The notes under the pieces are model-generated. The model saw only the letters and a list, made by a program, of their open reading frames with translations. It was not told the origin of the DNA and ran no database searches. From NCBI GenBank assembly GCA_022800525.1, contig JAAWQM010000016.1, positions 1 through 49,941 on the forward strand: 49,941 bases of DNA, given 5' to 3'. Shown here one piece after another: positions 27,801 to 35,356 of the stretch. The stretch is from Oscillospiraceae bacterium. Its GTDB lineage: Bacteria > Bacillota > Clostridia > Oscillospirales > Oscillospiraceae. The position numbers and the translations under genes are program-made. Position 1 is the first letter of the stretch. The number at the start of each line of letters is the position of its first letter.

Positions 27801-27991
27801 GCAGCGGGAAGGTGGCGTATCTGGTGAACACCAGGGACCCCAGCTCCGCAGAGCATGTGAACGCGGGGTTTGAGATCCGGCGGCTGGCGATTGAGAACAG
27901 CGTGACGACGTTTACATCGCTGGATACTGTGAGCGCGCTGCTGGATGTGCTGGAGGCGATTTCCAGCAGGATTTCCACCATTGACGCATGA
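24812..27991 (+). CDS. carB: Carbamoyl-phosphate synthase large chain
   Basis: CarB makes carbamoyl phosphate from bicarbonate, ammonia and two ATP. The 1,059-residue protein shows the duplicated ATP-grasp plan: the first half starts [23 protein letters not shown] and contains [17 protein letters not shown]; the second starts [22 protein letters not shown] and contains [17 protein letters not shown]. The C-terminal MGS-like allosteric domain (about residues 930-1059) is complete. A perfect 16-base-pair hairpin follows 43 bases after the stop. Confidence 0.98.
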   Translation: [1059 protein letters not shown]

Positions 27992-28034
27992 GCGGGGGCC
28001 TGTAAGGGGCCGCCGCCTTCGGCGGACCGTTTTC

Positions 28035-28076
28035 AAAGGGCAGAACCGCGTCCATTGTTCCGCGGTTCTGCCCTTT
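28035..28076. terminator. Terminator hairpin after carB
   Basis: AAAGGGCAGAACCGCG (28035-28050) and its perfect complement (28061-28076) enclose a 10-base loop. It carries A and T runs on both sides, so it could stop transcripts from either strand; the gene on the far side converges on it. Its right arm overlaps the start of a module 3 repeat copy. Confidence 0.75.
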
Positions 28077-28125
28077 GGCTTGCATATGTACAATGCGCGC
28101 CCCCACATGGATGCGGCGTTCTGAC
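28061..28125 (+). repeat. Short dispersed repeat, module 3 copy
   Basis: CGCGGTTCTGCCCTTTGGC followed by GCATATGTACAATGCGCGCCC and ACATGGATGCGGC matches 47301-47366 with scattered differences, and resembles the minus strand of 21943-21990. The shared pattern is GCCCTTTGG, then GC-rich GCGCAC/GCGCCC, then CATGGATnC. Confidence 0.6.
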
Positions 28126-28169
28126 AGATGACGCCCTTTCCGCAGGGCCGGGTCTCCGCCCCGCCCCTC

Positions 28170-29939
28170 TCAATGGTTCACAACCCCGTCGGGATACGGC
28201 CCGGTCATGTCCGCCAGGACAGGGCCGTACTTCGTGTCCAGCACAGTGCAGAAGTACAGATCCCCGTTCTCCAGCCACAGCTCCCCCGGCGCTCCCGCGC
28301 TGGCATAGGCCGGCTCGCCGGTGCGGAAGACCTTCATCCGGTCATAGTACCACAGCATAGCCTCCTCCTCCTTCATGGAAGGCCCCGGACAGGCCGCGTC
28401 CCCGACGGACAGCGGCGACCAGTCATTGCCCAGCTCCTTCCAGGCGATCCGGATGCTGGGGATGTTGTCCGTGTTGCCATAGCGGGTATCAAAGTCAAGC
28501 GTGAAGAAGCTCCGCTGGTTGAACCCATCCGGCAGGAGGGAAAAGTATACGGAGAACTCCGTGGCGGCGCAGAAGCACTCGTCCACCTTCAGCCCCGTCA
28601 GCTCGTACAGCTCCTGGAGGGCCAGATACGCCTGCTGGCGGTGGGTGACGCGGACGGTATCCGTATAGGACAGGACGGCGTCCGGGTCCAGACCGTCGGT
28701 CAGACCCTCGCACAGCTCGGGGTCCGTGATGAAGGTGAGCTTCGTCCCCGCCGCGTCCGGGTAGTCCAGTACGGAGAAGTCCGTCAGCGGCAGCCGTACC
28801 AGCTCCCCGCCCCGCAGGACGTAGCGGCCCAGGACCTCGCCGTTGGAGTCCGGCACGACGAAGCCGCCCTTTTCCTGAAGGAGCGCAAGATTCATGATGC
28901 CGGGGAAATCCTCGCTTTGGGTGGAGAGGGTGTAGATGAACGCCCCCTCCTCTCCTTCTATGGTATCGGTGATCTCCCAGGTGGGGCTGTTCTTCCACTT
29001 CTCCACGATCTCCAGCACGCCGTCCTCATCCACGTCGGCCTCCATGCTGCCGTTTGTGGTCATCAGGCAGGGCGTCCCGTCAGGGCGCTGGGTGATGTAG
29101 AAGCTCCACCTGCCGGACGCGCCCACGGTAATCGAAATCCTGAACCCGTCATGGCCCAGGACGTTGAAAAACGGCTCCACGGTGACAGCGCCAGGATCAC
29201 TGTTGACGTAGTGGTTGTACTCCGCCATGCGGAACATGATCTGATAGTCCAGGTCCCCCCGCCTGTCCGGGATGGCGTACAGCAGGTATACGTCGGAGAA
29301 GGCGGTCCCGCGCTCGTCGGTAACGGTGTTGGTTTTGACAACACTCAGAAAGGCCGGCTTGTCTCCCGGCCCATGATTGGCCGTGTCTCCAAAGTGGAAG
29401 TCAGCCAGCTCATTTTCCTGCAATTCCTCCAGGTCGTCCAGAAACGGGACCAGAGACGGGTCGTACTCCCCGAAGGGCTGGTCTCCGAACTCGAAGTCGT
29501 GCCGGACGGTCAGCGGCAGGGTGCCGGGGAAGATTGCCGAGAGGGCCTTCTCCGCGTCCTCAGCCGGAGGGTCCTCCGGCGCAGGCGATGGAGCGGGCAC
29601 GGCGTGAGTGGGCGCGGGCAGGAGAAGGGAGAGCGTCACCGCCAGCGCGGCCGCCAGCACCGCGCAGCCCGCCGCCAGCACGGCGGCGGCGATTTTCCAG
29701 GGCCGGGCGGCGTCGGGAGGCTGGCCGGCGGCCTCCCGCTCGGCGTCGATCTCTGTCCAGGTCTCCGGCGGGATGTCCAGGACTGCGGAGAGCTTTTCCA
29801 GCTTCTCCCGGGCGGGCCGGGAGAGGTCGGCCTCCCATTTGCTGACGGCCTGACGGCTGATGTCCAGCTCCTCGGCCAGCTGCTCCTGGGTCATGCGCAG
29901 GGATTCGCGGGCCTGTTTGATACGGGTTCCATAGGTCAT
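28170..29939 (-). CDS. Membrane-anchored XRE-type regulator with large ectodomain
   Basis: The 589-residue protein has three parts. Residues 5-58 are an XRE helix-turn-helix (GTRIKQARESLRMTQEQLAE, then DISRQAVSKWE). Residues 81-107 are one membrane segment after a positive stretch. The rest is external, beginning with a Pro/Ala linker, and includes DVDEDGVLEIV, an acidic FG-GAP or EF-hand-like motif. The chosen ATG at 29939 has AGGAGG upstream. Such an arrangement would let a surface event reach DNA directly. I know of no characterised homologue for the ectodomain. It lies alone, with its own promoter and no obvious partner gene. Confidence 0.75.
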   Translation of the reverse strand: MTYGTRIKQARESLRMTQEQLAEELDISRQAVSKWEADLSRPAREKLEKLSAVLDIPPETWTEIDAEREAAGQPPDAARPWKIAAAVLAAGCAVLAAALAVTLSLLLPAPTHAVPAPSPAPEDPPAEDAEKALSAIFPGTLPLTVRHDFEFGDQPFGEYDPSLVPFLDDLEELQENELADFHFGDTANHGPGDKPAFLSVVKTNTVTDERGTAFSDVYLLYAIPDRRGDLDYQIMFRMAEYNHYVNSDPGAVTVEPFFNVLGHDGFRISITVGASGRWSFYITQRPDGTPCLMTTNGSMEADVDEDGVLEIVEKWKNSPTWEITDTIEGEEGAFIYTLSTQSEDFPGIMNLALLQEKGGFVVPDSNGEVLGRYVLRGGELVRLPLTDFSVLDYPDAAGTKLTFITDPELCEGLTDGLDPDAVLSYTDTVRVTHRQQAYLALQELYELTGLKVDECFCAATEFSVYFSLLPDGFNQRSFFTLDFDTRYGNTDNIPSIRIAWKELGNDWSPLSVGDAACPGPSMKEEEAMLWYYDRMKVFRTGEPAYASAGAPGELWLENGDLYFCTVLDTKYGPVLADMTGPYPDGVVNH

Positions 29940-29972
29940 ATGGGGGGTCCTCCTTCGGGATGATGTGCTTTG

Positions 29973-30001
29973 ACGATACTGTAACCGGGTTTGAAAATCA
30001 A
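29973..30001 (-). promoter_or_regulatory. Promoter of the membrane XRE gene
   Basis: On the minus strand TTGATT (29996-30001) and TATCGT (29973-29978) are 17 bases apart, about 30 bases ahead of the start codon. Confidence 0.45.
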
Positions 30002-30005
30002 CCAA

Positions 30006-30034
30006 CCGGGCGCAACTATTGGCGGTTGCGCCCG
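30006..30034. terminator. Terminator after glgX
   Basis: CCGGGCGCAAC and GTTGCGCCCGG form a perfect 11-base-pair hairpin 30 bases after the glgX stop. A TTTTT run follows on the plus strand and TTGGTTGATTTT on the minus, so it may act in both directions, but glgX is the gene that needs it. Confidence 0.7.
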
Positions 30035-30064
30035 GTTTTTGTATAGAAAATTGTAAAATTCAGT

Positions 30065-32164
30065 CTACTGCCCCACAAACACCATGACGCTCCTGGGCCG
30101 TATGGTGATCCAGCCGCCCGTGGGGATGGGGTGGACGGGGGGCATCTCCTCCCACGTGTCCACCGCAAGGGACCAGCAGATGGACGAGGGCAGCTCCGGC
30201 AGGCGTACCCGAAGATCCTCCCACCATGCGTTGGAGGCCACATAGACCGCCCGGGGGCCTACGCCCCGCTCGCCGCCGGTGAAGAGGACGCCCACATAGT
30301 GGTCCTGGGCCCCGAAGCCTCCCCGGGGGCCGTCCACGCCGTAGAAGCTGTAGTCGGGGAACCCCCAGCAGCCGTCGCTGACATTGGCCCGGAGGACGCG
30401 GTGCTCCTTCCGGAAGCGGATCATATACTGGAAGAACTGGAACATGTCCCGGTTTTCGATCAGCTTCCGCCAGTCCAGCCAGGAAGTGATATTGTCCTGG
30501 CAGTAGGCGTTGTTGTTGCCGAACTGGGTGTTGCAGAACTCGTCCCCCGCCAGGAACATGGGGATTCCCCGGGAGCACATGAGCAGGGTGAAGGCGTTGC
30601 GGCACATGCGGCGGCGCAGGGCGTTGATCCCCGGGTCCTCCGTCTCGCCCTCCACGCCGCAGTTCCAGCTGTTGTTGTCGTTGGCCCCGTCGGTGTTGTC
30701 CCAGCCGTTTTTGAGGTTGTGCTTTTCATTGTAGGAGAACAGGTCCCACAGCGTAAAGCCGTCGTGGCACGTGATAAAGTTGACGGAGGCGTTCTTGCGG
30801 CTGTCGATGGCGTACATGTCCTGGCTGCCCACCAGCCGCAGGGCCGCCGCGTGGGCGCAGCCGTCGTCCCCCTTGAGGTAGCGGCGCACGTCGTCCCGGT
30901 AGCGGCCATTCCACTCCGCCCAGCGGTTCCAGGAGGGGAAGGACCCCACCTGATAGAGCCCGCCCGCGTCCCACGCCTCTGCGATGAGCTTCACGTCCCC
31001 CAGAATGGGGTCGAAGGCCATGGCCTGGAGCAGGGGGGGCTTGTTCATGGGGGAGCCGTCCTCGTTGCGCCCCAGAATGGAGGCCAGGTCGAACCGGAAA
31101 CCGTCCACCCGGTAGGTGGTGACCCAGTAGCGCAGGCAGTCCATAATCATCTGGTGGACGATAGGGTGGTTGCAGTTGAGGGTGTTGCCGCAGCCGCTGA
31201 AGTTATAGTACTTCCCATCGGGGGCCAGCAGGTAGTAGATGTTGTTGTCAAAGCCCTTGAAGGAGAAGAAGGGCCCTTTCTCGTTGCCCTCGGCGGTGTG
31301 GTTGAACACCACGTCCAGATAGACCTCCATCCCCTCCTGGTGGCAGGCGCGGATGAGGTCCTTCAGTTCCCGGCCCTCCCGGTTGAACTCAGTGGAGGCG
31401 GCGTAGCTGGTGTTGGGGGCGAAGAAGCTGACGGTGCTGTACCCCCAGTAGTTGTACAGCTTCTGGCCGTCCACCTCCCGGTAGTCCTGCATCTCGTCGA
31501 ACTCGAAAATGGGCATCAGCTCCACGGCGTTGACGCCAAGCTGCCTGAGGTAGGGCAGCTTCTCCATCAGCCCCGCGAAGGTGCCCCGGCAGCGCACGGC
31601 GGAGGAGGAGTCCATGGTGAAGCCCCGGACGTGGAGCTCATAGATGATGAGGTCCTCCATGGGGATGAGGGGTGGCTTCATGTCGCCCCAGTCGAAGTCG
31701 TCCTTCACCACCCGGGCCTTGTAGTGCTGGCCCCTGGGGGCGGTATAGCCCCACTTGCTCTGGCCGGTGACGGCCTTGGCGTAGGGGTCCAGGAGGTACT
31801 TGCTCTTGTCGAAGATCTTCCCCTTCTCCGGCTCATAGGGGCCGTCCACCCGGTAGGCGTACTCAAACTCCTCGATGTTCAGCTTGAACACGATCATGGA
31901 GTACACGTTGCCGATGCGGTAGTGCTGGGGGAAGGGCAGCACGGCGTAGGGCTCCGACGCCTCCCGGTGGAACAGCAGCAGCTCAATGGATGCGGCCCCA
32001 TGGGAGTGGACAGTGAAGTTCACCCCGCCGGGGATGGCGGTGGCGCCGTTGATCTCGTAGAAGCCGGGACGCACGGCGAAGCCGTCGATATAGTTCAGCG
32101 GAACCAGGTGGATAGTACGCGGCAGGGCTACCTTTTCTACAGTGGAGGGGGAATGATCGTCCAT
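30065..32164 (-). CDS. glgX: Glycogen debranching enzyme (GlgX/isoamylase type)
   Basis: The 699-residue GH13 protein has an N-terminal CBM48-like domain (about residues 35-140) and a barrel with all catalytic stations: DVVFNHTAEGNEKGP, the nucleophile Asp in VDGFRFDLASILGR, the acid Glu in LIAEAWDAGG, and FITCHDGFTLWDLFSYN. This pattern belongs to GlgX, TreX and isoamylases, which cut alpha-1,6 branches of glycogen or starch. No signal peptide is seen, so it acts in the cytoplasm, probably on stored glycogen. No other glycogen gene is in the window. AAAGGAG precedes the start, 94 bases after the ZIP gene. Confidence 0.93.
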   Translation of the reverse strand: MDDHSPSTVEKVALPRTIHLVPLNYIDGFAVRPGFYEINGATAIPGGVNFTVHSHGAASIELLLFHREASEPYAVLPFPQHYRIGNVYSMIVFKLNIEEFEYAYRVDGPYEPEKGKIFDKSKYLLDPYAKAVTGQSKWGYTAPRGQHYKARVVKDDFDWGDMKPPLIPMEDLIIYELHVRGFTMDSSSAVRCRGTFAGLMEKLPYLRQLGVNAVELMPIFEFDEMQDYREVDGQKLYNYWGYSTVSFFAPNTSYAASTEFNREGRELKDLIRACHQEGMEVYLDVVFNHTAEGNEKGPFFSFKGFDNNIYYLLAPDGKYYNFSGCGNTLNCNHPIVHQMIMDCLRYWVTTYRVDGFRFDLASILGRNEDGSPMNKPPLLQAMAFDPILGDVKLIAEAWDAGGLYQVGSFPSWNRWAEWNGRYRDDVRRYLKGDDGCAHAAALRLVGSQDMYAIDSRKNASVNFITCHDGFTLWDLFSYNEKHNLKNGWDNTDGANDNNSWNCGVEGETEDPGINALRRRMCRNAFTLLMCSRGIPMFLAGDEFCNTQFGNNNAYCQDNITSWLDWRKLIENRDMFQFFQYMIRFRKEHRVLRANVSDGCWGFPDYSFYGVDGPRGGFGAQDHYVGVLFTGGERGVGPRAVYVASNAWWEDLRVRLPELPSSICWSLAVDTWEEMPPVHPIPTGGWITIRPRSVMVFVGQ

Positions 32165-32192
32165 ACGCAGGTCTTCTCCTTTTGATTGGTTA

Positions 32193-32221
32193 AAGCTCGT
32201 CTGACAGCAGACGAAGGGCTT
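32193..32221 (-). terminator. Hairpin between the ZIP gene and glgX
   Basis: AAGC-TCGTCTG (32193-32203) pairs with CAGACGA and GCTT (32208-32221) around an ACAG loop, with three unpaired bases on one side. On the minus strand it ends GCTTTAACC, a weak terminator that may let part of the ZIP transcript continue into glgX. Confidence 0.45.
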
Positions 32222-32258
32222 TGTGAATTGCGCGGGGGCGTTGGGATTTCATCCGGCC

Positions 32259-33131
32259 TCACCCATGATGCCCAAAAATCAGCGCCATGCCCAGCAGCAG
32301 CCCCAGCATGGTGGACATTCCGGCCAGCCGTCCCCGCCAGAGGCTCTCTGACTCCGGCAGCAGCTCGCCGAAAATCACGTACAGCATGGCTCCGGCGGCG
32401 AAGCTGAGGGAGACCGCCAGCAGCAGGGGATTCATGGTTCCCGCGCTGTAGCCCAGCAGGGCCCCGATGATGGTGGGCAGGCCGCTGAGGGCGGCGACGC
32501 CGACGGCTCCGGCGGGCCTGGAGCCCCCCGCCAGCAGCGGCGCGGCGATGCTCATGCCCTCCGGGATGTTGTGCAGTCCGATAATCAGCGCGGCCAGGAT
32601 GCCCGCGTGTCCGGCGTGGCCCGGCGCGGCGGTCCCGGCGAAGGTGGCGCCGATGGCCATGCCCACCGGCATGTTGTGCAGCGCCACCGCCGCCGCTAGC
32701 ACCAGCCCCGCCGTGCGCAGCGTGTGGTGGCCGCAGGCGCACAGCTCTCCGTTATCATGACCAGAATGGGCGGTTTCATGACTGTGGTTATGGCTGTGGC
32801 TGTGGCTGTGCCCGTGGGCGTCCGTATGGCTGTGGCCGCCGTGGGAATGGGTGTGGTGGGCCTGCTTGTCGATCCAGCAGTTGAGCAGGTAGGTACACAG
32901 GTACCCAATCAGAATCCAGCACAGCACAGGCAGGGCGCTGGCCTCCTCACGGGCGTCGGCGATCAGGTCAAAGCACACCACGCTGAACATCACCCCCGCC
33001 GTGAAGCGCAGCAGCAGGCTCATGGTCCGGTCCGACGGGCTGTGGACCGCCGCGGCCAACACGCCGCCCAGGGACAGTCCGCCCGCGCCGGTGACGGCGG
33101 TGATGCAAAAAATCGTCAGATATGTGTTCAT
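32259..33131 (-). CDS. ZIP family divalent metal transporter
   Basis: The 290-residue integral membrane protein has about eight hydrophobic segments. Segments IV and V carry the metal-binding pattern ALHNMPVGMAIG and GLHNIPEGMSIA. Between segments III and IV is a cytoplasmic loop very rich in His (THSHGGHSHTDAHGHSHSHS and beyond), typical of ZIP transporters handling zinc. Uptake of zinc or other divalent ions is the likely role. The ATG at 33131 was chosen because GGGAGAA precedes it and the protein then begins directly with segment I. It has its own promoter. Confidence 0.92.
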   Translation of the reverse strand: MNTYLTIFCITAVTGAGGLSLGGVLAAAVHSPSDRTMSLLLRFTAGVMFSVVCFDLIADAREEASALPVLCWILIGYLCTYLLNCWIDKQAHHTHSHGGHSHTDAHGHSHSHSHNHSHETAHSGHDNGELCACGHHTLRTAGLVLAAAVALHNMPVGMAIGATFAGTAAPGHAGHAGILAALIIGLHNIPEGMSIAAPLLAGGSRPAGAVGVAALSGLPTIIGALLGYSAGTMNPLLLAVSLSFAAGAMLYVIFGELLPESESLWRGRLAGMSTMLGLLLGMALIFGHHG

Positions 33132-33167
33132 CCAAATTCTCCCGGTTATTGATTTCCACTGACTTTC

Positions 33168-33197
33168 AGTATATCCTGCCTGCATAGGAAAAGTCAA
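33168..33197 (-). promoter_or_regulatory. Promoter of the ZIP gene
   Basis: On the minus strand TTGACT (33192-33197) and TATACT (33168-33173) are 18 bases apart, 36 bases before the start codon. No clear metal-regulator palindrome is visible around it. Confidence 0.6.
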
Positions 33198-33303
33198 GCA
33201 GGAATTCGCAAATCACAGAATAATTGCGCAAATCCGTCCCTGTTTCGAGGATATTTCCATCAGAACGGCTCCCAGGGGCTTCCCAGCGGCCAGAACTTAC
33301 CAC

Positions 33304-33333
33304 TTGCGCACAGACCGATTCGTCATGTACAAT
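33304..33333 (+). promoter_or_regulatory. Promoter of the amidase gene
   Basis: TTGCGC (33304-33309) and TACAAT (33328-33333) are 18 bases apart and would start transcription about 60 bases before the amidase ATG. Confidence 0.5.
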
Positions 33334-33402
33334 ATCCGCAGCTGCCTGTCGAAGACGGACGAAAACGGAATGCACTTCAGAAAAGAAAGGAACCTGACCA
33401 AG

Positions 33403-34212
33403 ATGAAACGATTTTATACCATCCTCCTGGCCCTGAGCCTGATCCTGGCCCTCTCCCTCACCGCCCTTGGCGCGGCCGGCGGCAGGGTGCGTATCCTGGT
33501 GGATGGCTCGCCGCTGAACGCGCCCGGTGCTTACATAGCGGAGGGAGGGACGACCATGGTCCCCCTGCGGGCGCTGGCGGAGGCCCTGGGCTGCCAGGTG
33601 GACTGGGACCCTGAGACGGAGACGGTCACGATCCTCTCCGGAACTGCGGCGGAGGACGCGCCGGAGCGCAGCGCCCTTGTCGTTCTGGATCCCGGCCACG
33701 GCGGCGGCGCGGACGGCGCGGTATACGGCGGCGTAAAGGAGAAGGATCTGGCCCTGTCCATCGCCCTCCGGGCAAGGACCCTGCTGGAAGACGCGGGGCT
33801 GTCGGTCCTCATGACCCGCGCAGACGACCGGGACGTGAGCCTCTATGAGCGCACCGACCTGGCCAACGGCCAGGAGGCGGACCTGTTCGTCAGCATCCAC
33901 TGCAACGCCAGTCTGGACCACGACGATGCGCTGGGGGTATACACCTGCGCCTACAGTGAGGAGTCGGCGGGCTGGCAGCTGGCGGAGACGCTGTACCGGA
34001 CCATGCAGGCGGCCACGGGCGCGCCCGGCTCCGGCATGGAGCCCCGGCCCCATCTGGCGGTGCTGCGCACGTCCCGGATGCCCGCCGCCCTGGTGGAGTG
34101 CGGCTTCATGTCCACGCCGGAGGAGCTGGCGCTGCTGGTCCAGCCGGCGTATCAGGACAGGCTGGCCCGGGGGATTGCGGCCGGCGTGCTGGACTATCTG
34201 GCACAAGGCTGA
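33403..34212 (+). CDS. Secreted N-acetylmuramoyl-L-alanine amidase
   Basis: The 269-residue precursor has a signal peptide (MKRFYTILLALSLILALSLT, about 25 residues), a copper-amine-oxidase-N-like domain (VRILVDGSPLNAPGAYIAEG to about residue 80), and an Amidase_3 zinc hydrolase domain. The zinc ligands are His99 in DPGHGG, Glu113 in VKEKDLAL and His166 in SIHCNA; the catalytic Glu233 is in LVECGFMS. It cuts the bond between muramic acid and L-alanine in peptidoglycan. The ATG at 33403 was preferred over upstream codons because the signal peptide begins there and AAAGGAACC precedes it. Confidence 0.93.
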   Translation: MKRFYTILLALSLILALSLTALGAAGGRVRILVDGSPLNAPGAYIAEGGTTMVPLRALAEALGCQVDWDPETETVTILSGTAAEDAPERSALVVLDPGHGGGADGAVYGGVKEKDLALSIALRARTLLEDAGLSVLMTRADDRDVSLYERTDLANGQEADLFVSIHCNASLDHDDALGVYTCAYSEESAGWQLAETLYRTMQAATGAPGSGMEPRPHLAVLRTSRMPAALVECGFMSTPEELALLVQPAYQDRLARGIAAGVLDYLAQG

Positions 34213-34228
34213 GGGAAGCGCATATAAT
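34199..34228 (+). promoter_or_regulatory. Candidate promoter of the FeoA gene
   Basis: A perfect -10 TATAAT (34223-34228) has a weak -35 TGGCAC (34199-34204) 18 bases upstream, overlapping the end of the amidase gene. Confidence 0.4.
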
Positions 34229-34247
34229 GGCCTGTAGCAGCTCACAT

Positions 34248-34275
34248 CGCGGGGCGGTGGTCCCGCGTTCGTTTT
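34248..34275 (+). terminator. Hairpin with T-run between amidase and FeoA
   Basis: CGCGGG (34248-34253) and CCCGCG (34262-34267) enclose GCGGTGGT and are followed by TTCGTTTT. It can terminate the amidase transcript. If the promoter at 34199 is real, it would also lie in the FeoA leader and act as an attenuator. Confidence 0.55.
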
Positions 34276-34293
34276 AAAGGAGGAGATCCTCAT

Positions 34294-34530
34294 ATGAAGG
34301 ACGTCACCACGCTGGACCGGCTGGCGGTAGGCCAGCGGGCCGCTGTGACGGAGGTCTCCGCTCCGGAGGACCAGCGGCGCAGACTGCAGGAGCTGGGATT
34401 TGTTCCCGGCGGCGTGGTCTCGGCGGTGCAGGAGAGTCCCTGGGGGGACCCGGTGGCCTACGCTGTGTGCGGGGCGGTCATCGCGCTGCGGCGGGCCGAC
34501 GCCCGGCAGATCGCCATAAGGCAGAGATGA
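34294..34530 (+). CDS. FeoA domain protein, stand-alone
   Basis: A 78-residue SH3-like FeoA protein: LDRLAVGQRAAVTEV, then RRRLQELGFVPGGVV and GDPVAYAVCGAVIALRR. FeoA usually accompanies the ferrous iron transporter FeoB, but no feoB is adjacent here. Lone FeoA proteins may assist a distant FeoB or have another role; the sequence does not tell. AAAGGAGGAG gives a strong ribosome site. The downstream neighbour is convergent. Confidence 0.88.
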   Translation: MKDVTTLDRLAVGQRAAVTEVSAPEDQRRRLQELGFVPGGVVSAVQESPWGDPVAYAVCGAVIALRRADARQIAIRQR

Positions 34531-34539
34531 ATCGGAGAC

Positions 34540-34564
34540 GGCGGGTCCTGGTGGACCTGCCGCC
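34540..34564. terminator. Weak bidirectional hairpin between FeoA and divIC
   Basis: GGCGGGTCC-TGGT-GGACCTGCCGCC lies between two converging genes. The stem is good, but no T-run follows on either strand. Confidence 0.4.
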
Positions 34565-34573
34565 TCCGCGCGT

Positions 34574-34909
34574 CTATTTGCTGATATGGAAGACCTTCTC
34601 CCCCGGGCAGACCATGCCCAGCTGGTCCCGGGCGATGTTCTCGATCAGGGTGGGGTCCGAGCTGTTGTTCAGGTCATCCTGAAGCTGCCGGTTGGCCTCC
34701 TGAAGCTCCTCCAGACGCTGGGCCACCAGGGTCTCCTCGGCCAGGGCGTTCTTTATCTGTCCGTTCATGCGGAGAATCTGGACGCCCAGGACAACCATCA
34801 GGAAGGCCAGGACCAGGATGGTCACCCGGCTGGCGGGACGCTGCCTGGAGGCAGACTTCGCGGACCTGCGGGGCTGGCGGTTATTGTTGGTTGGCGGCGT
34901 CCGTTTCAT
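34574..34909 (-). CDS. divIC: Septum formation initiator (DivIC/FtsB family)
   Basis: The 111-residue bitopic protein has a basic cytoplasmic N terminus, one membrane segment (about residues 29-45, VTILVLAFLMVVLGVQIL), then a leucine-zipper-like coiled coil and the family motif ENIARDQLGMVCPGEKVF. DivIC acts with FtsL and DivIB in the divisome. It is last in the hup-rqcP-yabP-yabQ-divIC order known from Bacillus and Clostridia. Its start lies 29 bases inside yabQ, with GGAGAGCAGG upstream. Confidence 0.93.
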   Translation of the reverse strand: MKRTPPTNNNRQPRRSAKSASRQRPASRVTILVLAFLMVVLGVQILRMNGQIKNALAEETLVAQRLEELQEANRQLQDDLNNSSDPTLIENIARDQLGMVCPGEKVFHISK

Positions 34910-35351
34910 CCTGCTCTCCTTTCCTGGCGCGTCTCCGGCGAAGATGATTGACCCCTATTATAACCCGGAATCGTCCAAAAGAAAAGAGTTTTTTTGCGGT
35001 TTGCCCGCATTTTTTCATCAAAGCCATCACAAGGCGGGCGGGAAAAAGGAGCAGCTCCAGCCAGAACCGCCAGACGGGCCGCAGCAGCGGACCGGCCAGG
35101 CACAGGAACAGCAGCATTCCGCCCGCTGCGCCCAGGACGACGAAAATGCGCATTTCGCCGTTGCCTGCCATGACGAAAAAGAAGAGGGACGCGGCCGCAA
35201 TCAGGCAGAAAAGGACGTCGAGGATGCCGCCCCAGAGCTTGCCGCCCAGGGTGCGCAGGGTGCGGAAGAGGTCGTAGACAAGGCCCAGGACCGCGCCCAG
35301 GGCTGCGGCCCGGAGGAAGAGGGCCAGCTGTTCGGAGATCGGGTGGACCAT
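34881..35351 (-). CDS. yabQ: Spore cortex biosynthesis protein YabQ
   Basis: YabQ is a membrane protein needed for spore cortex formation in Bacillus subtilis, found only in endospore formers. This 156-residue protein has four to five hydrophobic segments, with LGLVYDLFRTLRTLGG and LCLAGPLLRPVWRFW as family-like stretches, and a basic C terminus. It starts six bases after yabP and overlaps divIC. The family is variable, so context adds much of the confidence. Confidence 0.9.
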   Translation of the reverse strand: MVHPISEQLALFLRAAALGAVLGLVYDLFRTLRTLGGKLWGGILDVLFCLIAAASLFFFVMAGNGEMRIFVVLGAAGGMLLFLCLAGPLLRPVWRFWLELLLFPARLVMALMKKCGQTAKKLFSFGRFRVIIGVNHLRRRRARKGEQDETDAANQQ

Positions 35352-35356
35352 GGCGG

